A stretch of DNA of 5,469 bases from Ignavibacteriota bacterium. Lineage in GTDB: Bacteria > Bacteroidota > Ignavibacteria > UBA10030 > SZUA-254. Location of the stretch: positions 1 through 5,469 of the forward strand of contig JACPVN010000065.1 in assembly GCA_016191715.1 (NCBI GenBank), in the 5' to 3' direction. This document shows positions 1 to 5,469 of this stretch, piece after piece. Position 1 is the stretch's first letter. Each line of letters begins with the position of its first letter. The notes beneath the pieces are model-generated. The model was not told where the DNA came from. It was given only the letters and a program-made list of their open reading frames with translations, and made no database searches. Position numbers and translations under genes: made by a program.

Positions 1-1
1 T

Positions 2-115
2 AACAGGTTTGGTTTAAAGGATGGTGAATATTTACTTCGTATCATCGCCGATATCCGGGGAGAAGAAAATAGGATGACGAAGAAGATTTATATAGAAGGA
101 AGTTCTAAGTGTTGA
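2..115 (+). CDS. C-terminal end of an upstream gene, partial; probable extracellular beta-domain protein
   Basis: An open frame enters from the left edge and ends at TGA 113-115, leaving 37 codons. The reading contains DGEYLLRIIADIRGEEN followed by KKIYIEG. This alternation of hydrophobic and polar residues around a DGEY turn resembles the last strands of Ig-like or FlgD-Ig-like domains, in which a [D/S]GxY motif precedes a strand and the chain ends in a K[K/R]xxxxx strand. The start lies outside the window, so product and length cannot be given. Support comes from the plausible amino-acid composition, the same strand as the following genes, and the loss of any coding frame after the stop. 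No terminator hairpin follows directly; the nearest strong hairpins are at 237-312. It could be a chance open frame, as it is short. Confidence 0.5.
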   Translation, partial: NRFGLKDGEYLLRIIADIRGEENRMTKKIYIEGSSKC

Positions 116-236
116 TTTTATCACGTCTTGATATAAAGAAAATTAACTGAGATTGAATAAGTACTATGTTACCTGTTTTTATGGATTTATTCATTAATGG
201 ATTGAATCTAAAAAATATTCTCGCACAAGAAAACAT

Positions 237-312
237 GGGCTTCAGCCCTGATTTCAGTGGCTAAAGCCACTTTGGGTGCGGAGATTCTTTTCCCCCACGA
301 TAAATCGTGGGG
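237..312. repeat. REP-like intergenic element of three perfect inverted repeats
   Basis: Three perfect palindromic hairpins stand in a row within 76 bases. Hairpin 1 is GGGCT-TC-AGCCC (237-248). Hairpin 2 is AGTGGCT-AA-AGCCACT (256-271). Hairpin 3 is CCCCACGAT-AA-ATCGTGGGG (293-312), with a 9-bp stem. They are G+C-rich inside an A+T-rich spacer. Short intergenic clusters of this kind are typical of REP/BIME sequences mobilised by REP-associated tyrosine transposases (RAYT, IS200-like Y1 family), and similar CCCAC...GTGGG hairpins are familiar to me from Bacteroidota and Chlorobi-group genomes. No transposase gene is in the window, so mobilisation would be in trans. Hairpin 3 is followed by TTATTAAT rather than a T-run, so it is a weak candidate terminator for the upstream gene. 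The true outer borders are unknown. Confidence 0.65.
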
Positions 313-532
313 TTATTAATAGATTATTCATTCTTGCGTAACGTCAGTTACTTTATCAATATCATAATCCATTTGTTCTCATTCATTGGGCAATAATGGA
401 ATTTATCCTTCCCGAAGAATGTGGTGTTAATAAAATCCTTTGTCAGTTTCACTTCGACGGGTAGAGATTCAAAACACCTAAACACTACAGTAAGTTAACT
501 AACGTTGCAACAAATATTCACAACATCAAACG

Positions 533-538
533 AAAGGA
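533..538 (+). promoter_or_regulatory. Ribosome binding site of the fibre gene
   Basis: AAAGGA lies seven bases before the ATG at 546. It fixes this start, because the signal peptide begins directly at that codon. The downstream gene has the same hexamer at the same spacing. Confidence 0.8.
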
Positions 539-545
539 AATTCAT

Positions 546-2804
546 ATGCGTACATTTTTTTATTCTACTTTATTTGTGGTACTGACAACTGTTTGTGTGT
601 TCAGTCAGATACCGCGCAAAATACATTACCAGGGTGTTCTTGCCGGAAACGGTGCGCCCGGACCTCATGATATGTTTTTCGAAATCTACGATGGACCTGA
701 GACTGATCCAAATGCGTTACTTATCTGGTCCCAAAACTTCACAGGAAATAATAAGGTAGTTGTGAAAGGTAATGGTATTTTCAATGTTGTTCTGAGTGTC
801 CCTAATGGTATTACATTCGACAAGCCATATTTTCTGCAACTCACAGTGGACAGTGATCCGGCAATGATACCAAGGGAACAATTGGGAACATCTCCTTACA
901 GCTTTCATTCGGAAAAATCGGAACATGCAAACAATGCAGATAATGCACATAACATTGATGATGACATCGTTTCAAATGGTAAGATACAACAAGGTGCAGT
1001 GACATGGGATAAAATTGGGAATAGTCAAGTTAAAGGTTCACATCTTGAGGATAACACGATAACATCCGGGAAGATAGGGAATAGTCAGGTGAAAGGTTCT
1101 CACCTTGAAGATAATACGATAACATCAGGAAAGATAGGTAATGCACAAGTGAAAGGCTCACACCTCGAAGACAATACGATAACATCGGGTAAAATTGGTA
1201 ACAGCGAAGTGAAAAGCGCTAATATTGAGCCGGGAGCTGTTACGACTGTCAAGATCGCTAACAGTACAATTCTTTTTGAAGACATCGGACAGAACGGAGC
1301 AACAGCGAATCAAGTAATCAAATGGAACTCAGACAACTCCGCGTGGATAGCCGCCAACGATGAAACAGGACCTGGGATATTTCTTCCACTTGCCGGTGGA
1401 ACAATGACTGGCGCAATTACAAATACCGGAAATCCATCAATCACGATGGGGAAAGGAAATTTCGGAAACAATAATACGAACACCGGAACTCATTCGTTCG
1501 TAGCAGGTTCGTATAATCTTGTGTCGGGAGATTTTTCTGCTATTAATGGTGGTGGTGGATTGGCTAATACTGATGGCAATGTTATTAACGGAGGATTGTC
1601 AGTAATAGGTGGAGGAAAGCAAAATTATATCGGGGCAGATGTTACGTTATCTACGATAGGTGGAGGAATTGGAAATAGAATTGAAACAGGTCCTGCCATT
1701 ACTGTAGGAGCTACGATAGGCGGCGGTTCAAATAATGAAGCAATTGGTCATTACTCCTTTGTCGGAGGAGGTGGCGGTATTAGTCCACCGATTGGATATG
1801 GCAATAGAGCCCGAGGAGATAATTCAACTATTTCAGGTGGGAGAAGTAATTTAGCTTACGGGAACTTTTCAACAATAGGAGGAGGTGACGGAAATAGAAT
1901 AGATAATGAAACAGGAGCTGCCGGTGGACATTATTCAGCAATACTTGGTGGAAGTATGAACAATGCTATTGGTGAATATTCGTTTATTGGTGGCGGTCAG
2001 AATAATACGGCTGGCACAGTACCACCCGCTCAAGGGAGTTATGTTACTATCAGCGGTGGCGGAGGGCCTGCAGTCGCCGATGGAAATAGTGCGTTTGGTG
2101 AAGCATCAACTATTGGAGGCGGGAGAAAGAATACTGCGACAGGTCATTTTTCAACAATTCCGGGGGGACAAGGTAATTTTGCTTCCGGCATGTACTCATT
2201 TGCAACTGGGAGAAATGCATATGCAGATGATGACGGTTCATTTGTATGGGGAGATAATCAAACGGAGACTGTTTCATCAACAAGTGAGAATCAGTTTGTT
2301 GTTCGTGCAAGCGGTGGAATGTGGCTTGGTACAGATTCCGATGTTGATGCACCGCATCCACAACGCTTCATCCAAACAAGCACAGGCGCTTTCTTATCCA
2401 CTGGTGGAGTTTGGTCAAGCGTCTCTGACCGAAATAAGAAGGAGAACTTTATGCCGATTGATGGTAAAACCATTCTTGGAAAACTTGCCAAACTTCCGAT
2501 TACCATGTGGAACTATAAAGCTGAAATTCCTGAAGTCAAACACATCGGTCCGACTGCTCAGGATTTTTATGAAATATTTGGATTAGGGAACGATGAGAAA
2601 ACTATCTCTACTATTGACCCTTCCGGAATAGCCCTTGCCGCAATTCAACAACTAAAGAAAGAGAATGACGCTATGCGTTCTGAAATGAATGAACTTCAGG
2701 CACAAGTTAATCATCTGACAGAAATCATTCAATCGAAAAGTTTTAATACGAAAAACTCATCTGATAAAATTCTCGGTGATAATAAAATTAATGATAACAA
2801 GTAA
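546..2804 (+). CDS. Exported YadA-head-like fibre protein with C-terminal peptidase S74 self-cleaving chaperone
   Basis: A complete 752-residue protein. Residues 1-20 are a signal peptide (hydrophobic core about 8-19, likely cut after VCVFS); no lipobox fits. Residues 22 to about 120 form an N-terminal beta domain opening with IPRKIHYQG and closing with PREQLGTSPYSFHSEKSEHA, an arrangement familiar from Bacteroidota and Ignavibacteria fibre-like proteins. Residues 156-215 are three 20-residue repeats, followed by degenerate copies to about 255. LPLAGGTMTGAI lies before the head. Residues 315-572 are glycine-rich IGGG/YSF head repeats like YadA beta-roll heads. From 627 the S74 chaperone begins with SDRNKK: Ser627 and Lys632 match the family's Ser-Lys spacing, and HIGPTAQDF (666-674) is a second family motif. 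A coiled coil (about 694-730) and a hydrophilic tail end the protein. In known S74 proteins the chaperone helps trimer folding and then cuts itself off. I infer a trimeric surface fibre; the ligand is unknown. No outer-membrane barrel is encoded. Confidence 0.88.
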   Translation: MRTFFYSTLFVVLTTVCVFSQIPRKIHYQGVLAGNGAPGPHDMFFEIYDGPETDPNALLIWSQNFTGNNKVVVKGNGIFNVVLSVPNGITFDKPYFLQLTVDSDPAMIPREQLGTSPYSFHSEKSEHANNADNAHNIDDDIVSNGKIQQGAVTWDKIGNSQVKGSHLEDNTITSGKIGNSQVKGSHLEDNTITSGKIGNAQVKGSHLEDNTITSGKIGNSEVKSANIEPGAVTTVKIANSTILFEDIGQNGATANQVIKWNSDNSAWIAANDETGPGIFLPLAGGTMTGAITNTGNPSITMGKGNFGNNNTNTGTHSFVAGSYNLVSGDFSAINGGGGLANTDGNVINGGLSVIGGGKQNYIGADVTLSTIGGGIGNRIETGPAITVGATIGGGSNNEAIGHYSFVGGGGGISPPIGYGNRARGDNSTISGGRSNLAYGNFSTIGGGDGNRIDNETGAAGGHYSAILGGSMNNAIGEYSFIGGGQNNTAGTVPPAQGSYVTISGGGGPAVADGNSAFGEASTIGGGRKNTATGHFSTIPGGQGNFASGMYSFATGRNAYADDDGSFVWGDNQTETVSSTSENQFVVRASGGMWLGTDSDVDAPHPQRFIQTSTGAFLSTGGVWSSVSDRNKKENFMPIDGKTILGKLAKLPITMWNYKAEIPEVKHIGPTAQDFYEIFGLGNDEKTISTIDPSGIALAAIQQLKKENDAMRSEMNELQAQVNHLTEIIQSKSFNTKNSSDKILGDNKINDNK
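1011..1190 (+). repeat. Three tandem 60-bp (20-residue) coding repeats in the fibre stalk
   Basis: Units lie at 1011-1070, 1071-1130 and 1131-1190, encoding residues 156-175, 176-195 and 196-215. Each reads KIGN[S/A]QVKGSHLEDNTITSG. A fourth unit (1191-1250) keeps KIGNSEVK but then diverges, and the start of a fifth keeps KIANS. Each unit looks like two ten-residue half-repeats of the 'gkIxxgaVtsdKIxxgxV' type that builds stalk regions in tail-fibre-like and adhesin-like proteins. Units 1 and 2 differ at ten bases, all silent. Unit 3 differs in protein only by Ser to Ala at the fifth position. Confidence 0.9.
1491..2261 (+). repeat. Glycine-rich YadA-like head repeats within the fibre gene
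   Basis: This segment encodes residues 316-572, a run of about a dozen short repeats of the form xSxIGGGxxNxAxGxYS. Recognisable copies include STIGGGIGNRI, ATIGGGSNNEAIGHYSFVGGG, STISGGRSNLAYGNF, STIGGGDGNRI, SFIGGGQNNTA and STIGGGRKNTATGHF, closing with SFATGRNAYADDDGSFVWGDN. The pattern matches the left-handed beta-roll heads of trimeric adhesins (YadA/Hep-Hag type) and of many bacterial S74 proteins. Two longer blocks (from residue 369 and from residue 442) look like copies of each other, each with a PP-containing loop. Confidence 0.8.
2424..2801 (+). other. Peptidase S74 intramolecular chaperone domain (part of the fibre protein)
   Basis: Codes residues 627-752. Ser627 begins SDRNKKENF, with Lys632 five residues on, the spacing expected of the S74 autoproteolytic Ser-Lys pair. 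The region continues through ILGKLAKLPITMWNYK and HIGPTAQDF, both at the expected places for the endosialidase chaperone fold. Next comes a heptad-like helix from about 694 (ALAAIQQLKKENDAMRSEM onward). If processing occurs, about 126 residues are released and the mature fibre ends at residue 626. Confidence 0.82.
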
Positions 2805-2808
2805 TTAG

Positions 2809-2814
2809 AAAGGA
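2809..2814 (+). promoter_or_regulatory. Ribosome binding site of the second operon gene
   Basis: AAAGGA lies seven bases before the ATG at 2822, inside the 17-base gap after the fibre stop. It repeats the arrangement before 546 and supports the 2822 start for a protein with an immediate signal peptide. Confidence 0.8.
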
Positions 2815-2821
2815 AGAGACT

Positions 2822-5469
2822 ATGTTAAGTAAAATATTTTCAATATTCATTGTTGTGACTTTGTTCTTCTTTTTTACAGAACGAACACAGAGCCAGCCAT
2901 ACTTTTTAGTTAGTTCATCACATGGTGGTACGTCCGGAGAAATGAGTAGTGCAAATTTCACAGCGGCATTTTCTGCCGGTACATCAGCCGCAGGAGAGAT
3001 GTCTTCTCCATCATTTACAACTTCAAGCGGCATTATGGAAGTGACAGTAGTTCCAAGTTCTGTCTCCGGTTACAAGTTCAACGATCTTGATGCCGATGGT
3101 ATCTGGGACCAACCGGACGAACCCCCGCTTGAAGGATGGACGATTGTTCTTTCGCCTTCGGATTCCTCCAATCCGATACGTTCGGAAATTACAAACGCGA
3201 GCGGCGAATATTTTTTCGCGAATGTTGTCGATGAAAATTATCGGGTATATGAAACTCAACAATCAAGCTGGACACAAACCGCACCTTCCGGTGGACAATA
3301 CACAATCACAGTTGTCGGAGGAAACAGTTTCGCGAATCTGAACTTCGGGAATACGCGATTAGGCACGATCCGGGGATATAAGTATAACGACCTTAATGGA
3401 AACGGTTTACATGACAGTACGTCCGGTGATATTGAACCGCTCTTATCCGGATGGACGATTCAACTTTCAGGAACTGCTAATCAATCAACAACAACAGACG
3501 CGAGTGGACAATTCTCATTTACGAATCTTCCTGTCGGAACATACACTGTGAATGAAGTACAGAAAAACGGTTGGATACAAACGTACCCTCCATCTCCCGG
3601 AACACACACCATTAACCTCAATGGTGGTTATGTCTTTATCATGTTCGGTAATACCGGAACGAGTTCGATAAGCGGAAAGGTCTTTGAAGATCCAAATAAC
3701 CATTGTGTGCAGGATGGGAGCGAATATGGATTGAAGGGTCGGAAAATAAAATTGGAACCCGGAAATCGTTATACCTTCAGTGATGCGAATGGAAATTATA
3801 CCTTTGCGTCGTTGGGCGCTGAGACTTACACAATTTCCCTTGAACCAAAACAATTTTGGGGGCAAACATGTCCAGCCAGTTCGTCAAGTTATATAGTACC
3901 TATTACCGGTAATCAAACAGTTACTGGGAAAGATTTTGGGAGTGAGGTAACACAATATGTCCAGGATTTATCGGTGTATATGTGGGCTTCGTATCCGTCA
4001 CCCTTACGGACTCCTTGTTGCGGACAAAAAATGACATATGGAATTTATTATGAGAATTCCGGTTCGGTACCGGTTTCGGGCGCACAAGTAATTTTGAATC
4101 TTACCGCGCACGGAGATTTTGTATCGTTCACAGCAACTCCATCATTGAGCAATCCGAATCAACCGGCGGCGAAGAAATACGTTTGGGATTTGCCTGACCC
4201 ATTTTTGCCCGGTGCGTCCGGTTATATTTATGTTGAGTGTCAACTTACTTGTGTGTTACCGGCATCTCCGATGATCGTTTCGCATGTGAGAATAGATCCG
4301 CTTTCTACTGATGATGTAAAACCAAACAACGAACAAAATCACATGGCAAAAGCTGAATGTTCCTACGATCCGAATGATAAAGCGGTTACGCCGGCAGGTT
4401 GCGGAGCGGAAGGATTCATTACGGCAGATGACTCACTTACATACAAAATTCAATTTCAAAATCTCGGCACGGGACCGGCATATCTTGTTGTTGTTCGAGA
4501 CACACTTGATGAAGATGTGGATGTCTCGACCGTGACGAATCTCGGAAGCAGTCATTTGAATACATTTGAAATCACCGGTCGTGAATTGAAGTGGACGTTC
4601 TGGGATATAATTCTCCCGCCGGCAATTCAAGATGAACCGGGAAGTCATGGATTTATTACCTTCAGCGTAGAGCAAATGCCGACGAATCCGGTTGGCACTG
4701 TAATAGAAAATGATGCTTCGATTTATTTCGACTTGAACGAGGCGGTTGTTACCAACACAACCACAAATACGATTACAAACACTCCGCTTCCTGTTTCTGA
4801 TTTCACAGTATCTGAAAACTGTATTTCAGGAAATTGTACATACGATTTCACATATACCGGTGGAACAAACGGTGCAACGTTCTCATGGGATTTCGGATTT
4901 GGTGCAAACCCTGAAACATCTTCTGTTGAACATCCGACAGGTGTTTCGTATTCTGTCTCCGGACCAAAGATTATTACACTCCAAGTCAAATTAGGAGAAT
5001 GTAGTTCCGAGCCATCTATCGCATTGGTAGAAGCAGAAATAACGACGACTGTTTCATTTTCTGTAAATAACGGTTGGAACATCGTCTCTGTTCCCGTGAT
5101 TCCCTCTGATTACAGTAAGGATAGTTTGTTTCCAACAGCAACATCCCCCGCATTTACGTTTGCAGGTGGTTACACTCTAGAAAATCCCTTACGTAATGGT
5201 GTTGGATACTGGATGAAATTCCCCTCCGCACAAACTATTCAGATGGAAGGTTGGCGGACACGAGCAGAATCGCTGACGGTTGCAGAAGGGTGGAATATGG
5301 TTGGCTCAATCAGTGAACGGACGAGGGCAGAAAGTCTTACAACCGAACCGCTCACGATGACGACGTCTTCGTTCTTCGGTTATGACCGAGGTTACTATAT
5401 CACTGAATACATTGAACCGGGGAAAGGGTACTGGGTGAAAACCGATACTGCCGGAATAGTAATTTTAAA
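2822..5469 (+). CDS. Large exported multidomain surface protein (SdrD-B-like, DUF11-like, SYDPNDK-type, PKD-like), 3' end outside window
   Basis: An open frame of 882 complete codons with no stop before the right edge, so the C-terminus is missing. Residues 1-24 are a signal peptide (core IFSIFIVVTLFFFF, likely cut after TQS). Residues 34-73 hold two copies of a GEMSSxxFT motif. Three SdrD-B/Cna-B-like beta modules follow: 81-178, 183-278 and 283-373. Residues 380-510 resemble a DUF11-like beta domain. Residues 514-655 open with SYDPNDKAV, carry YKIQFQNLGTGPAY and SIYFDLNEAVVTNTT, and match the conserved domain I recall as DUF7619 in Bacteroidota secreted proteins. Residues 658-740 are PKD-like (FSWDFGFG). 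From 751 a GWNIVSVPV...GVGYWMKF block is followed by GWNMVG...GKGYWVK. The role is probably structural or adhesive at the cell surface; no catalytic motif is visible. It follows the fibre gene by 17 bases and is likely co-transcribed. A type IX sorting domain may lie beyond the edge (inference). Confidence 0.85.
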   Translation, partial: MLSKIFSIFIVVTLFFFFTERTQSQPYFLVSSSHGGTSGEMSSANFTAAFSAGTSAAGEMSSPSFTTSSGIMEVTVVPSSVSGYKFNDLDADGIWDQPDEPPLEGWTIVLSPSDSSNPIRSEITNASGEYFFANVVDENYRVYETQQSSWTQTAPSGGQYTITVVGGNSFANLNFGNTRLGTIRGYKYNDLNGNGLHDSTSGDIEPLLSGWTIQLSGTANQSTTTDASGQFSFTNLPVGTYTVNEVQKNGWIQTYPPSPGTHTINLNGGYVFIMFGNTGTSSISGKVFEDPNNHCVQDGSEYGLKGRKIKLEPGNRYTFSDANGNYTFASLGAETYTISLEPKQFWGQTCPASSSSYIVPITGNQTVTGKDFGSEVTQYVQDLSVYMWASYPSPLRTPCCGQKMTYGIYYENSGSVPVSGAQVILNLTAHGDFVSFTATPSLSNPNQPAAKKYVWDLPDPFLPGASGYIYVECQLTCVLPASPMIVSHVRIDPLSTDDVKPNNEQNHMAKAECSYDPNDKAVTPAGCGAEGFITADDSLTYKIQFQNLGTGPAYLVVVRDTLDEDVDVSTVTNLGSSHLNTFEITGRELKWTFWDIILPPAIQDEPGSHGFITFSVEQMPTNPVGTVIENDASIYFDLNEAVVTNTTTNTITNTPLPVSDFTVSENCISGNCTYDFTYTGGTNGATFSWDFGFGANPETSSVEHPTGVSYSVSGPKIITLQVKLGECSSEPSIALVEAEITTTVSFSVNNGWNIVSVPVIPSDYSKDSLFPTATSPAFTFAGGYTLENPLRNGVGYWMKFPSAQTIQMEGWRTRAESLTVAEGWNMVGSISERTRAESLTTEPLTMTTSSFFGYDRGYYITEYIEPGKGYWVKTDTAGIVIL
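3062..3940 (+). repeat. Three SdrD-B/Cna-B-like beta modules in the second gene
   Basis: Module 1 (3062-3355, residues 81-178) and module 2 (3368-3655, residues 183-278) are clear copies. Each has GYK[F/Y]ND, an acidic loop (DLDADG / DLNGNG), GWTI, ASGxxxFxN, a W[T/I]QT motif and a closing FGNT. Module 3 (3668-3940, residues 283-373) is diverged: SGKVFEDPNNHCVQDG replaces the opening, but DANGNYTF, the WGQT motif and closing FG remain. In SdrD-type B repeats the acidic loops bind calcium. Modules 1 and 2 keep enough Asp/Asn for that; module 3 is less certain. The likely role is a rigid spacer or stalk. Confidence 0.75.
5072..5469 (+). repeat. Duplicated GWNxV...GxGYWxK module at the visible C-terminal part of the second protein
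   Basis: Two half-units follow each other. The first runs from GWNIVSVPV (residue 751) to GVGYWMKF (about 800). The second runs from GWNMVGSIS (residue 823) to GKGYWVKT (about 874). Both start with a GWNxV strand, pass through an aromatic F-G-Y segment and end in G-x-GYW-x-K. This two-lobed module is common near the C-termini of secreted Ignavibacteria/Chlorobi-group proteins, often ahead of a type IX sorting domain; that is from general knowledge. The function of the module is not known to me. Confidence 0.65.

Larger units (their letters stand above)
116..545. other. Intergenic region without a convincing gene; carries a hairpin cluster and the leader of the fibre operon
   Basis: I find no credible coding sequence in these 430 bases. 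The left part (116-236) is A+T-rich with stops in all forward frames and shows no clear structure. The middle (237-312) is a triple-hairpin element listed separately. The right part (313-545) is the leader of the fibre gene. It holds a small perfect inverted repeat, GTAAC-GTCA-GTTAC at 338-351, an 8-bp palindrome AGTTAACT at 493-500, and the ribosome binding site just before 546. A promoter for the operon should lie here, but neither a good sigma-70-like nor a good Bacteroidota-type (TTTG / TAnnTTTG) pair stands out. The exact site is left uncalled. Confidence 0.7.

Noticed and set aside
166..264. 32-codon forward open frame beginning MLPVFMDLF
   Set aside because: It has no ribosome binding site and ends inside hairpin 2 of the REP-like element, so its last codons are repeat sequence.
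338..351. Small inverted repeat GTAAC-GTCA-GTTAC as a terminator or operator
   Set aside because: The stem is only five base pairs, A+T-rich and without a T-run. It is mentioned in the leader entry but not called as a functional site.
440..467. Possible sigma-70-like promoter TTGTCA / TAGAGA before the fibre gene
   Set aside because: The -10 match is poor (three of six), and A+T-rich leaders give such hits by chance. A 5'-end mapping experiment would be needed to call it.
1011..1250. Regularly spaced repeats that could suggest a CRISPR array
   Set aside because: The units are contiguous, in frame and without unique spacers, and they encode a conserved 20-residue protein repeat.
1963..2586. 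A 207-codon open frame in a second forward frame inside the fibre gene
   Set aside because: It has no signal, no domain and no ribosome binding site, and arises from the glycine-rich repeats of the real frame. The fibre frame has clear domains throughout the overlap.
546..2804. Prophage tail-fibre interpretation of the S74 gene
   Set aside because: The protein has a signal peptide and a cellular-type N-terminal domain. The neighbouring gene is a secreted surface protein, and no phage structural, lysis or integration gene is visible.
3515..3865. Antisense 116-codon open frame
   Set aside because: It lies wholly opposite the SdrD-B-like modules, which are well supported on the plus strand. 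Its translation shows no recognisable domain.
4723..5082. Antisense 119-codon open frame
   Set aside because: It is opposite the PKD-like region and mirrors its Thr/Val-rich codons, with no independent start signal.

Overview
The window looks like a chromosomal segment from the Bacteroidota/Chlorobi-Ignavibacteria side of the bacterial tree. This is inferred from protein style, not from a marker gene. The signs are an export signal followed by the IPRKIHYQG-type start of a surface fibre, an SdrD-B-like plus SYDPNDK-type plus PKD-like protein, and the C-terminal GWNxV...GxGYWxK module common in secreted proteins of that group. No phage, plasmid, tRNA, rRNA or CRISPR feature is visible.

Layout. 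Positions 2-115 hold what is probably the last 37 codons of an upstream gene that enters from the left. Positions 116-545 hold no convincing gene. Within them, 237-312 is a compact cluster of three perfect inverted repeats, resembling a REP-type (RAYT-associated) intergenic element. The remainder, up to the first ribosome binding site, is an A+T-rich leader that should hold the promoter of the following genes.

Positions 546-2804 encode a complete 752-residue exported fibre. In order it has a signal peptide, an N-terminal beta domain, three near-identical 20-residue repeats, a glycine-rich YadA-like head, and a C-terminal peptidase S74 (endosialidase-type) self-cleaving chaperone ending in a coiled coil. 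Only 17 bases later, with the same AAAGGA ribosome binding site at the same spacing, a second exported protein starts at 2822 and runs off the right edge with no stop (882 complete codons visible). It carries three SdrD-B/Cna-B-like beta modules, a DUF11-like region, a SYDPNDK-type domain, a PKD-like domain and a duplicated GWNxV/GYWxK module. A type IX secretion sorting domain may lie beyond the window; this is inference.

The two genes are very likely one operon encoding cell-surface or secreted proteins, plausibly for adhesion or an extracellular fibre. The most notable features are a cellular (not phage) S74 fibre paired with a large multidomain surface protein, the synonymous-only divergence among most of the 60-bp repeats, a second-order repeat in the head, and the triple-hairpin element upstream. 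Nothing here proves a new system. The fibre/adhesin pair is the best candidate.
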